Assembly: GCA_964017185.1 (NCBI GenBank)
Contig: OZ024870.1
Coordinates: 65,844,312-65,908,311, forward strand
Source of the DNA: Rugalucina vietnamica
Lineage: Eukaryota; Mollusca; Bivalvia; Lucinida; Lucinidae
Length of the DNA stretch: 64,000 nt
Reading direction: 5' to 3'
The notes under the pieces were generated by a model. That model was given only the letters and a program-made list of their open reading frames with translations, ran no database searches and was not told where the DNA came from. Of the stretch, positions 10,164-20,583 are shown one piece after another. Both the position numbers and the translations under genes were made by a program. Position 1 is the stretch's first letter; every line of letters begins with the position of its first letter.

Positions 10164-10460
10164 GCGTATCCAATACCGACGACATCCTAGCCGCCGTAGG
10201 TCGAGAAAACGAAGTCGGAATACCGATGTTCTCTCTCGCATTTGGTCGAGACGCCGACTGGGAGCTAGTCCAGAAACTCTCCGATGAAAACGACGGATTT
10301 GCCCGGAAGATTTACGAAGATTCCGACGCTTCTCTGCAGATTTCCGGTTTCTATGACGAACTAGCCGTCACTTTACTCAAAGATGTCGAGATTAAGTACT
10401 TGGACGAGTCGGTCGACGAGGAATCACTGACACGGTCTGATTACAGAAATTATTATAAAG
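10164..10460 (+). CDS. ITIH-like exon 8 (end of vWA and following helix region)
   Basis: Acceptor TTCATGCAG. It encodes VSNTDDILAAVGRENEVGIP, MFSLAFGRDADWELVQKLSD, ENDGFARKIYEDSDASLQIS, GFYDELAVTLLKDVEIKYLD and onward to RNYYKG. FSLAFG.DADW..VQKLS.EN.GFARKIYED.DA..Q...FY.E.A.PLL is the characteristic family string. Two donors keep phase 1: 10461 (GTACTG) and 10482 (GTGAGT). The first gives YYKGSELVIAGKL, which fits the human LFKGSEMVVAGKL; the second adds seven residues. The first is chosen on family fit although the second is the stronger consensus donor. Confidence 0.88.
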
Positions 10461-10481
10461 GTACTGTACGTGCTTTTAGTG

Positions 10482-10962
10482 GTGAGTAAAATAAGCTAAG
10501 AAACAAACTTAAAAAGCCGTGTTCATGTGCCAAATTAGATCTATCCTATTTGTCTCTCTGTATATATATTTTTGCATGCTGTGATATGTCTCTTTTAACT
10601 GTGATTCTTGTTATCTTATGTATACATGTACAGAATTTTAATATGTTTGTCGACAAAATAGCCCATGGCTAATGTTACTCTGTTGTAAATTTGAATGAAG
10701 TTTCTTGTATCTTGTATCTTGAATGTCCATGAAATTAAGTTTTAGTTTTAATAAGCAATAATTTAACGATTCTTGCATTCAATGGATTTTTCAGAAAGTT
10801 TTGTAGCATGTGACCTGAAACTTGGTAGATACGGATAACCTGTTGGGGGTAATAAAGTTACGTGAGTATAAAAGGTCAAGGTCATTTCTTGACCTTGGCC
10901 AAACACAATAATCCATTGGATGCAAGAATCGTTAAATTAGTGCGTAATTTCATTTCTTAAAG
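10482..10962. other. Intron 8, no element recognised
   Basis: AT-rich intron with a TTTCTTGTATCTTGTATCTT short repeat and a stretch rich in AAGGTCAAGGTCA-type half-sites near 10875. No coding signal is seen. Confidence 0.45.
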
Positions 10963-11142
10963 GTTCTGAGCTGGTTATAGCTGGCAAACTAGAGGACAAC
11001 AAAACCCGACATCTTAACCTGGAAGTTCTAGGAAACAGTGTTGGTGGGAATCTTGTACTATCGACGTCAACTGACGACGTTGGTGACGGTTTTACTGAGG
11101 TCGAAGGACAGACAAAGATTGCTGATTTTGCAGAAATCACTG
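10963..11142 (+). CDS. ITIH-like exon 9 (post-vWA beta region)
   Basis: Acceptor TTCTTAAAG, donor GTATGT, phase 1 to phase 1. It encodes SELVIAGKLEDNKTRHLNLE, VLGNSVGGNLVLSTSTDDVG, DGFTEVEGQTKIADFAEIT. GSE.VVAGKL is the conserved start of the segment after vWA in ITIH proteins. The rest is a divergent beta-rich stretch, as is usual for this part. Confidence 0.85.
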
Positions 11143-11356
11143 GTATGTTTTAATATAGCTCTCCCTGTTGTTTGATTCCATATTTCACTGGCAATGCTGA
11201 TAAATAACGTTATCAACGGGCTAGTGTTGTGAATGTAGCCTACAATAATTTGACTCCTTAAATACGACGTACATTGATCGTACTTTCAGAATCCGATAGG
11301 TCAGGTGTAGATTTAACGTATTGCCTTTGATCAAACCCACAACACCAAGATACATC

Positions 11357-11514
11357 ACAATGGGGAAAATTTGATATTTTTTAATATTTTCGCTCAAAAC
11401 TTAGATTGTGGGTACTCTCAGGCGGTTCTAACGAGTACCTACACAAAAATAAGAAAAAATAGGTTTACCACTGTATACCCCAGTTTTGCTTCACGGACAT
11501 GTTTTCCTGATGCA
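11357..11514. mobile_element. H2 hairpin MITE, shortened copy
   Basis: Reverse orientation relative to 7696. CTTAGATTGTGGGTACTCTC, GGCGGTTCTAACGAGTACC and CATGTTTTCCTGATG are kept; part of the second arm is gone. It lies in the intron between exons 9 and 10. Confidence 0.65.
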
Positions 11515-11647
11515 GATTGGAACGGCCAATTTCAAATGACCGGGGGGCCCAGTCCATTGGGGCTTAAAGAAATAGATGGACTGCTTGTGCCTCCAGGCAA
11601 AGCTTCTACGTTAATGACTGACCATCTGATTACTTGTTCACCGCACA

Positions 11648-11856
11648 GGTCTGAGTCTGTCCAGGAAAAGTGGTTTAAGTCAAACCACCCATACATATCA
11701 GCTTTTGTGGCTTAGTTTTATGGTTATATTTTAAGCACTTGTTGGATGTCATGACGTCCTTAATTTTGGGTAAAAGTCCCATAAAACCCGATATGACCAT
11801 GTCTGTTGTCTGGGACGTTAAGCATCAATTCAAAGAAACAAACAAACAAACAACGT
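11648..11856 (+). mobile_element. SINE-like 3' part with AAAC tail
   Basis: Begins with the segment shared with 4752. It ends GTCTGGGACGTTAAGCATCA and an AAAC repeat, the same style of tail as the SINE at 331. The 5' boundary is uncertain. Confidence 0.45.
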
Positions 11857-11889
11857 CAAATGAACGAGGAACTCATATGTATGTTGCAG

Positions 11890-12002
11890 AGAAGACATGG
11901 GCCTATCTCACCATACGTCAGATGTTGGAAAAATACGAGCTCACAGACAATGTGACAGTGAAAGAAGAATTGAAAGAGCGTGCCCTGGAACTGTCTTTAA
12001 AG
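11890..12002 (+). CDS. ITIH-like exon 10 (WAYLTI helix region)
   Basis: Acceptor ATGTTGCAG, donor GTAAGA, entering in phase 1 and leaving in phase 0. It encodes EKTWAYLTIRQMLEKYELTD, NVTVKEELKERALELSLK. E(R/K).WAYLTI..LL......D......L...AL.LSL is a strong ITIH signature. The next exon continues directly with YNFVTPLTSMVV. The intron to its right is 7 kb and holds the 54-bp satellite and the AGGTCTAC minisatellite. Confidence 0.92.
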
Positions 12003-12423
12003 GTAAGATTCACGGACACGCCCATGCAATAAACAGAAATTTTAGAGCTGTAAAAATGACTTTTCATTGGACAAAATAGAAGGCATTTTCATCACAGGAA
12101 CTTCCTAAATCACAAGTACAAGTACATGAAGTAATGAAGGCAATGTTACGACACATTGCTGACGACGCGAAAATCGTAAATCCTTATGGCTCTAGATGCA
12201 CTTTAAAAGAATTACAATGGCTTACCAGCTTATAAGGTTTCATAACCTACTCATAACCTTATAATTAATTAAAAACTTACAAAACATGTAATTTGTTGTT
12301 ACCGTAATGAATTCTTGATGCAGAGTTTTATCTTCTTGTATTACCGGATAATCAACGCCTCTGCTATTAATGCAAGTACAAAGCAAACCGTTTTCTGGTT
12401 TCGTGGAAACTTTCAGCAAGGCT
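12003..12423. other. Start of intron 10, little content
   Basis: Contains a short scrap of H2 (12025-12060, CATGCAATAAACAGAAATTT) and otherwise unremarkable AT-rich DNA up to the satellite. Confidence 0.45.
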
Positions 12424-13377
12424 GTTCTTTGAATTAACAACTAGCAGATGAATAAACAGCTAGCTGTTAATTCGCCATGTTCTTCGAATTAACAACTAAC
12501 AGCTGAATAAACAGCTAGCTGTTAATTCGGGATGTTCTTTGAATTAACATCTAACAGCTGAATTAACAGCTAGCTGTGAATTCGACGTCTTCGAATAAAC
12601 AACTAACAGCTGAATAAACAGCTAGCTGTTAATTCGCCATGTTCTTTGAATTAACAACTAACAGCTGAATAAACAGTTAGCTATGAATTCGACTTGTCTT
12701 TGAATTAACAACTAACAGCTGAATAAACAGCTAGCTGTTAATTCGCCATGTTCTTTGAGTTAACAACTAACAGCTGAATAAACAGCTAGCTGGGAATTCG
12801 ACTTGTCTTCGAATTAACAACCAACAGCTGAATAAACAGCTAGCTGTGAATTCGACTTGTCTTCGAATTAACAACTAACAGCTGAATAAACAGCTAGCTG
12901 TTACTTTGCCATGTTCTTTGAATTAACAGCTAACAGCTGAATAAACAGTTAGCTGTGAATTCGACATGTTCTTTGAATTAGCAACTAACAGCTGAATAAA
13001 CAGCTAGCTCAGTGTGAATTCGACTTGTCTTCGAATTAACAACTAACAGCTGAATAAACAGCTAGCTGTGAATTCGACTTGTCTTCGAATTAACAACTAA
13101 CAGCTAAATAAGCAGCTAGCTGTGAATTCAACTTGTCTTCGAATTAACAACTAACAGCTGAATAAACAGCTAGCTGTGAATTCGCCATGTTCTTTGAATT
13201 AAAAACCAAAAGCTGAATGATTCGCCATGTTCTTTGAATTAACAACTAACAGCTGAATAAACAGCTTGCTGTGAATTCGACGTCTTCGAATAAACAACTA
13301 ACAGCTGAATAAACAGCTAGCTGTGAATTCGCCATGTTCTTTGAATTAACAACTAACAGCTGAATAAACAGCTAGCT

Positions 13378-13552
13378 CATGCGCGGATCCAGAGGGGGGG
13401 ACCGGGGGTCCGGACCCCCCCTGGAATTTGAAAATTTTACCTAAAAAAAGGTAATTTCGGGATTTTTTGGGGGTTGGACCCCCCTCATCTGTGACCAAAA
13501 ATTACCATTTTCGTTGGACCCCCTCTCATGAAAATTTCTGGATCCGCGCATG
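13378..13552. mobile_element. 175-bp TIR MITE inserted in the satellite
   Basis: Ends CATGCGCGGATCCAG and CTGGATCCGCGCATG are perfect inverses. TAGCT is duplicated on both sides (13373-13377, 13553-13557). The paralogous satellite segment at about 14757 reads AACAGCTAGCTATGAATTC with no insert, which gives an empty site. Confidence 0.9.
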
Positions 13553-15597
13553 TAGCTATGAATTCGACTTGTCTTTGAATTAACAACTAACAGCTGAATA
13601 AACAGCTAGCTGTTATTTCGCCATGTTCTTTGAATTAACAACTAACAGCTGAATAAACAGCTAGCTGTGAATTCGTCTTGTCTTCGAATTAACAACTAAC
13701 AGCTGAATAAACAGCTAGCTGTGAATTCGACATGTTCTTTGAATTAGCAACTAACAGCTGAATAAACAGCTAGCTGTGAATTCGACTTGTCTTCGAATTA
13801 ACAACTAACAGCTGAATAAACAGCTAGCTGTGAATTCGACTTGTCTTCGAATTAACAACTAACAGCTAAATAAGCTGTGAATTCGACTTGTCTTCGAATT
13901 AACAACTAACAGCTGAATAAACAGCTAGCTGTGAATTCGAAATGTTCTTTGAATTAGCAACTAACAGCTGTGAATTAGACTTGTCTTCGAATTAACAACT
14001 AACAGCTGAATAAACATCTAGCTGTAAAATCGCCATGTTCTTTGAATTTACAACTAACAGCTGAATAAACAGCTAGCTGTTAATTCGCCATGTTCTTTGA
14101 ATTTACAACTAACAGCTGAATAAACAGCTAGCTGTTAATTCGCCATGTTCTTTTAATTAACAACCAACAGCTGAATAAACAGCTAGCTGGGAATTCGACT
14201 TGTCTTCGAATTAACAACCAACAGCTGAATAAACAGCTAGCTGTGAATTCGACTTGTCTTCGAATTAACAACTAACAGCTGACTAAATAGCTAGCTGTTA
14301 CTTTGCCATGTTCTTTGAATTAACAGCTAACAGCTGAATAAACAGCTAGCTGTGAATTCGACATGTTCTTTGAATTAGCAACTAACAGCTAGCTCAGTGT
14401 GAATTCGACTTGTCTTCGAATTAACAACTAACAGCTGAATAAACAGCTAGCTGTGAATTCGACTTGTCTTCGAATTAACAACTAACAGCTAAATAAGCAG
14501 CTAGCTGTGAATTCAACTTGTCTTCGAATTAACAACTAACAGCTGAATAAACAGCTAGCTGTGAATTCGCCATGTTCTTTGAATTAAAAACCAAAAGCTG
14601 AATAATTCGCCATGTTCTTTGAATTAACAACTAACAGCTGAATAAACAGCTAGCTGTGAATTCGACGTCTTCGAATAAACAACTAACAGCTGAATAAACA
14701 GCTAGCTGTGAATTCGCCATGTTCTTTGAATTAACAACTAACAGCTGAATAAACAGCTAGCTATGAATTCGACTTGTCTTTGAATTAACAACTAACAGCT
14801 GAATAAACAGCTAGCTGTTATTTCGCCATGTTCTTTGAATTAACAACTAACAGCTGAATAAACAGCTAGCTGTGAATTCGTCTTGTCTTCGAATTAACAA
14901 CTAACAGCTGAATAAACAGCTAGCTGTGAATTCGACATGTTCTTTGAATTAGCAACTAACAGCTGAATAAACAGCTAGCTGTGAATTCGACTTGTCTTCG
15001 AATTAACAACTAACAGCTGAATAAACAGCTAGCTGTGAATTCGACTTGTCTTCGAATTAACAACTAACAGCTAAATAAGCTGTGAATTCGACTTGTCTTC
15101 GAATTAACAACTAACAGCTGAATAAACAGCTAGCTGTGAATTCGAAATGCTCTTTGAATTAGCAACTAACAGCTGTGAATTAGACTTGTCTTCGAATTAA
15201 CAACTAACAGCTGAATAAACATCTAGCTGTAAAATCGCCATGTTCTTTGAATTTACAACTAACAGCTGAATAAACAGCTAGCTGTTAATTCGCCATGTTC
15301 TTTGAATTTACAACTAACAGCTGAATAAACAGCTAGCTGTTAATTCGCCATGTTCTTTTAATTAACAACCAACAGCTGAATAAACAGCTAGCTGGGAATT
15401 CGACTTGTCTTCGAATTAACAACCAACAGCTGAATAAACAGCTAGCTGTGAATTCGACTTGTCTTCGAATTAACAACTAACAGCTCAATAAACAGCTAGC
15501 TGTTAATTCGCCATGTTCTTTGAATTTACAACCAACAGCTGAATAAACAGCTAGCTGTGAATTAGACTTGTCTTCGAATTAACAACTAACAGTTGAA

Positions 15598-15652
15598 TAA
15601 ACAGCTGTTTATAAGTTATGGCTGCCAGACTGTCATAACTTATAAACAGCTG
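15598..15652. repeat. Hairpin closing the satellite
   Basis: AACAGCTGTTTATAAGTTAT and its mirror ATAACTTATAAACAGCTG stand about 15 bp apart at the right end of the array. The hairpin occurs once. Confidence 0.75.
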
Positions 15653-15704
15653 AATTAACATCTAACAACTAACAGCCAACTTCACACATCTCAAATAACT
15701 TGAA

Positions 15705-16010
15705 TTTATTTACCATGAAAAGGTACAAGTAGGCAAAGATCAGGAAAAGGCGCAATCAGAAAAAGATTCCCACTCCAAAAACCGAGGTGGGAAAAAACCA
15801 AACTAACAGTCAGGTACTTTATACCATGAAACATATCGTAAGCCGAATGAGCAGCTATTTTCCCAATAGGTGGCCACTCAGTTACCTTAACTTAACTAAA
15901 AATATGAAAACATACATAAGGCGCCAATAGCACAAAAAAAAATTTAAACACCAAGACATAAAACAAAAAGAACCACTACAGAAGTATCGACTTGCGCCAA
16001 GAGTATGCAA
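15705..16010. repeat. Interspersed repeat R5, copy 2
   Basis: Same family as 4907-5170, here slightly longer at the right. It directly follows the satellite. Confidence 0.65.
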
Positions 16011-16082
16011 ATGTGGGCGGAGATTTCTTTATACTTCATGCTATGGTTTTTACTAGATTCTAGCATCTGATTTATGTATATT

Positions 16083-16311
16083 GGCGTTTTGCGTGGTACG
16101 TCGTATAAGTCAAGTGCAGCCTCGCATACATCTCGCTTCCGGGAGGGTAGAATTACCTTTGTGTGTAAATTTCGGATTTAAGAAGAAGAGGGTTTGTACT
16201 AGTGTATCGAAACCAAATGCGCTGATCAGCTGTGTAGTTACTGCACAGCTGATCTGCGCTTTTGTTTTCGCGTCTATAGCGAAAAACCTCGTTTATTCAT
16301 GACGACGCTCA
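16083..16311 (+). mobile_element. H1 hairpin MITE, old degenerate copy
   Basis: The central hairpin GATCAGCTGTGTAGTTACTG and mirrored CACAGCTGATCTGCGC are recognisable, but both outer ends have drifted. It is the oldest H1 copy in the window by eye. Confidence 0.55.
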
Positions 16312-16350
16312 AAAGGACTGATCAGCTCAAAAGATTATAAATAATATACC

Positions 16351-19014
16351 AGAGGACCATTGGTCCTGAGAACGCTCACCTGAGATTTGGATGACCTATG
16401 ACCACAATGACATTGACCTTGAATACTAACAGAACTTCATTAACACTTTAAGTTGTCTGTATCTACATACTGTACCATATAATAGCCTGGGCCATTTATA
16501 CAATTTTTGGTTCCCCCTTCCTAAGAATGATCCACATGAAGTTTGGCTATGATCGGTCAAGTGGTTTCTGAGAAATTTCTGTTTTAAATTTAAATGTAAA
16601 TAACCTTTGGCCCTGGTCAAATAATGACCTTGACCTTGAATACTCACATAACATCACTTACTCAATAAGTTGTCTGTATCTACCTACTTCAGGTCACAGG
16701 CTACAAAACGTTTTGAAAATCATGTTTTCACTTTTGTCCATTAACAAAGCCTATGTGGCCAAATTTGATCAGCCGGAAAATAGGTCAAGGTCAACCCAAG
16801 GTCGCGATTTATAGCAAACACACATGTGTGTTTGCTTTAGGATAAACGTACGTCAGAAATTTAGAATAAAAAATCTACATACCTTACCGAACAAAACCGA
16901 CGGTTAGGCGGCCATTAATGTTGGGCGCAGACATTTTTGTCGGCATGCGCAGACAATGTGTCGTTCAGATGTCGGGAAATTTGTACTTTCTTTTTTTCGG
17001 CTGAACATTTTTCTTTGTCAAACATATTTCCATATATCCTATTTCAGATCATATTTGTTTCCAAAATGTAAAAATAAAAGATAAATAATGCAGACGACGA
17101 TGAAGATTGGTTTTTCGAAATTACACCGTTAAAATCCTCGTATTATAGCAAACCAGTCAACAAGGCAATAAACGCTCGAAAAAACAAGCGTCTGCGAGGT
17201 GTACCTAAAGCAGGTAACCGGCGAAATTATCGAGACGTTTCGAACAGACGGAAATTACGCCGTGAATAGCGTGCCTGGTTATCTTTGGGGGACAATATTT
17301 GAGGTTTGAAGGAACAGAAGGAAAACATTTAAGGGAGCTACCTACCTAGGTCTACCTAAAAACCTAACTAGGTCTACCTAACTACCAAGGTCTACCTGCC
17401 TACCAAGGTCTACCTACCTAACTAGGTCTACCAACCTAGGTCTACCTACATAGGTCTACTTTCCAAGGTCTACCTACCTAAGTCTACTAACCAAGGTTTA
17501 TCTACCTGGGTCTACTTACCAAGGTTCCCTTTCCTAGGTTTACTTACCTATGTCTTAGTCTACCTATCTAGGTCTACCTTCCAAGGTCTACTTATCTAGG
17601 TCTACTTACCAAGGTCAAGTTACCAAGGTCTACATACCTAGGTCTACTTCCAATGTCTACATACCTAGGTCTACTTACCAAGGTTTATCTACCTAGGTCT
17701 ACTTACCTTAGTCTATCGAACTAGGTCTACTTACCAAGGTCTCACTTCCGGGGTCTACTTACCAAGGTCTTCCTACAAGGTCTGTTTACCAAGGTCTACC
17801 TTCTATGGTCTACTTACCAAGTCTACTTACCAAGGTCTACCCACCTAGGTCTACTTACCAAAGTCTACCTACTAGGTCTATTAACCAATATCTACCTACC
17901 AAGGTCTACCTACCAAGGTCTACCTACCAAGGTCTACCTACCAAAACCTACATACTAAGTCTACTTCCAATGTCTACTAACCTATTTCTACCTACCAAGG
18001 TCTACCTATCTACGTCTACTTACCAAGGTTTACTTACCTAGGTCTACCTACCTAGGTCTACTTACCAAGGTATACATACCTATCTATGTCTACTTACCAA
18101 AGTCTACTTACCTAGGTCTACCTACCTAGGTCTACTTCCCAAGGTCTACCTACCTAGGTCTACTTACCGGGGTCTACCTACTATGTCTACTTACCAAGGT
18201 CTACGTCCGGGGTCTACTTACCTAGGTCTACTTACCTAAGTCTACGTACCAAGGTCTACTTACCAAGATCTACCTACCTAGGTTTACCTACAAGGTCTAC
18301 TTACTCAAGTCTACTAAAATGGATAGCTGGATATACTTATTGACAAAAAAATCCCAGCATACGGTTTTCCGTGTGTGTTTGCAGATAAGGCAGCGTGCCT
18401 TTATTTCATATTACAAACTATGATAGGACAGAGTCCCCAATGCTTCATACCATGTTTCATTGAAATTGGTCTATCGGTATGTGGCATGGCAGCCATCTTG
18501 GTCATGTGACCTAGACCCTTTATACAAACGTTGGTTCCCCTCTTGGCCTTGAAGACTCACATAACTTAATCAACTCAATAAGTTGTCTTATCTACCTACT
18601 TTCAGGTCACAAGCTGTCAAACTAAATGGGAAAAATCACTTTTTTCCCTATTGAAAAGCATATGTGACCAATTTTGTCCAGGTCAACCCAATGTCATGAT
18701 TTATACAAACAATGATGGGCCGGAATCCCTGATGCTACATAGCCAGTTTCGTTGAGAACGGTCAATCGGTTTCAAAGGAGAAGATATATGAAGGTGTTTA
18801 TACTATAAATGGGCATGGCGGCCATCTTGGTCATGTGACCCGGTCCTTTTATACAAACTTTGTTTCCCTCTTCCTAGGGATGCTCCACGCGAAGTTTTGG
18901 TTTGATTGGCCCAGCGGATGTTTGAACATTGTGGACAACAACGACGACGACAACGGATGGCGGAGCATGTTTTACTATACGCTCACATTGTGAGCCTAAC
19001 GGCTCAGGTGAGCT
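16351..19014 (-). mobile_element. 'AGGTGAGC' element, copy 3, expanded by a minisatellite
   Basis: Starts AGAGGACCATTGGTCCTGAG and ends GGCTCAGGTGAGCT. The family landmarks (GGTCATGTGACC, TTGGTTCCC, GGATGGCGGAGCATG) are spread over 2.66 kb because the minisatellite at 17338-18315 sits inside. Confidence 0.65.
17338..18315. repeat. AGGTCTACYTACC minisatellite
   Basis: Nearly 1 kb of imperfect units of 10-21 bp built on AGGTCTACTTACC and AGGTCTACCTACC. One strand is very poor in C and the other in G. It can be read open for 78 codons, but this is repeat composition and not a gene. Confidence 0.9.
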
Positions 19015-19086
19015 TATAAATTTCTAAATGTTCAGTGAGTCGTAATAATTTTGCCTTCGCTGCAATTTATCTTGATTTGTTTTCAG

Positions 19087-19162
19087 TACAACTTTGTAAC
19101 TCCTCTGACTTCGATGGTTGTGACAAAGCCTGAAGCAAACGAACGAACGGACGAAGGTGAAG
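19087..19162 (+). CDS. ITIH-like exon 11 (FVTPLTSMVV block)
   Basis: Acceptor TTTTCAG, donor GTATAT, phase 0 to phase 1. It encodes YNFVTPLTSMVVTKPEANER, TDEGE. Y.FVTPLTSMVVTKP is the best conserved peptide of the whole ITIH family, including human ITIH4. With exon 10 it reads SLKYNFVTPLTSMVV, which confirms that the 7-kb intron is spliced in this frame. Confidence 0.95.
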
Positions 19163-19244
19163 GTATATACAATCTATTATTAAAACAGTTCAATGTAATA
19201 TATAGATTTTTCAGGATTATAGCTGTAAAACTTTTGAAACTATT

Positions 19245-19480
19245 TGAGCCTGTGCATGAGAAAACCAACAATTTGGGTTCCGACCAGGTCCGACAAAAAC
19301 CGGCCTGTTCAGTCACAGAAGATGGTTAGAGGCTTGAAATTTTGTATTTAAGTAGGAGAGGGATTGTTCTATCCGTGTAGCGAAAACAAAGGCGCTGATC
19401 AGCTTCGCGGTTACCGCGAAGCTGATCTGCGGCTTTGTTTTCGCCTATGCAAATTGTTGGTTTTCTCATGCACAGGCTCA
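19245..19480 (+). mobile_element. H1 hairpin MITE
   Basis: Full copy. The outer inverted repeat TGAGCCTGTGCATGAGAAAA / TTTTCTCATGCACAGGCTCA is perfect over 20 bp. It lies in the intron between exons 11 and 12. The perfect arms suggest recent arrival. Confidence 0.82.
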
Positions 19481-19769
19481 TTTGATTTTTTCTTATGTTT
19501 TACTCAAAACGTAGATAGTGGGTACATGTTCGGACGGGTACCCACTAGATATCATTAAAATAATAAAAAAACGTATAATAATCCCTGTTACATCCCTGTT
19601 ATTGATAAAAAAATTTGGCTAAGAGCGTATACATCAGGTCTCTGGAAATATGACAAAACTCCACGTGTGCCAAGTAAACTAGAAAACATCACCATGCTTG
19701 TCCGACAAGGCTACTTTGATCAAGAGCAAATGTGATTAACTGTTTACAATTCTTCTTTGATATTTACAG

Positions 19770-19844
19770 GATCTAGAGATGGTGGCAGTAGCGTGCGTAG
19801 CACTCCAGCTCCGAGACGAGGAGGGGGCTATGGTAGTGGCGTAC
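19770..19844 (+). CDS. ITIH-like exon 12 (Gly/Ser/Arg linker)
   Basis: Acceptor ATTTACAG, donor GTAAGT, phase 1 to phase 1. It encodes SRDGGSSVRSTPAPRRGGGY, GSGV. The linker between the FVTPLTSMVV block and the GDPH motif is variable and low complexity in all family members, so the assignment rests on good splice signals, phase and position. An H2 hairpin element starts about 31 bp downstream. It is the last exon before the 40-kb intron. Confidence 0.72.
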
Positions 19845-19875
19845 GTAAGTTCGAGCTTTTATTGTCTCACTTCTA

Positions 19876-20154
19876 CATTACGAAAACTTGACCATGCAAT
19901 AAACAGAGATTTTTGAGCTTTAAAAATTGAAAATTTTCAGCCGAAAATTTTTGATATTTTTTCTTATTTTTGCTCAAAACATAGATTGTGGGTACACGTT
20001 AGAACCGCCTCATCGAGGCGGTTCTAACGAGTACCCACAATCTATCTTTTGGAGCAAAAATAATAAAAATAGGTATACCCCTGCATACCCCAGTTTTGCT
20101 ATATAAAAGTGGGGTATAAGGGGGTATATATTACATGGACATGTTTTCCTGATG
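19876..20154. mobile_element. H2 hairpin MITE, best copy
   Basis: Both arms are present around the perfect turn CCGCCTCATCGAGGCGG. The outer parts carry the AT-rich flank and the GGGGTATAAGGGGGTATA stretch. It begins 31 bp after exon 12. Confidence 0.78.
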
Positions 20155-20583
20155 TACTCTATTTTCTATGGACCATACCAAATATCCAGACCAAATGTGT
20201 ACAGCAAATGGACCAGTCCCGTCTTATAAAATGAAATAATCTAAATAATAACAAGTAAATACAAGCAAAGCACACAGAAAACATTAATAGTCTTGTAAAT
20301 TTGCACATTAAACAATTAAATTTAACAATTATACCCACCAAAAAGCGTTTAAAAACATCTTCGATCCAAAATGGCGACTGACTCTATTACAGAACCGCAT
20401 CCAAAAAATAGTCTTATAAGGGATTTTAAGCGAAAACTAAACTTCGTTCATACTTATGAAAATGACTGAACAATTTCTTGTAAACGACAATATACAATTT
20501 AAAGTGCGCATATGAAGACAATTATTACGTAACCAATTCTAAAGTGATTCCAATAGTGCTTATCTTTAACCCAGAGGATACAA
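20155..20583. other. Intron 12, left stretch without elements
   Basis: Between the H2 element and the 2.7-kb TIR element. It is AT-rich and I see nothing in it. Confidence 0.45.

Larger units (their letters stand above)
12424..15676. repeat. 54/55-bp satellite array, about 55 units
   Basis: Two unit types, one with CCATGTTCTTTGAATTAAC (55 bp) and one with ACTTGTCTTCGAATTAAC (54 bp), share AACTAACAGCTGAATAAACA and the palindrome ACAGCTAGCTGT. Long-range order exists: the run 13558-14290 recurs almost unchanged at 14762-15490, and 12790-13377 recurs at 14188-14762. The array lies in intron 10. Confidence 0.92.

Noticed and set aside
11515-11646. Extra ITIH exon between exons 9 and 10
   Set aside because: The acceptor phase fits exon 9, but the only close donor leaves phase 2 while exon 10 needs phase 1, and no ITIH similarity is seen.
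17805-18041. A Tyr/Leu/Pro/Ser-rich repeat protein
   Set aside because: It is the AGGTCTACYTACC minisatellite read in one frame.
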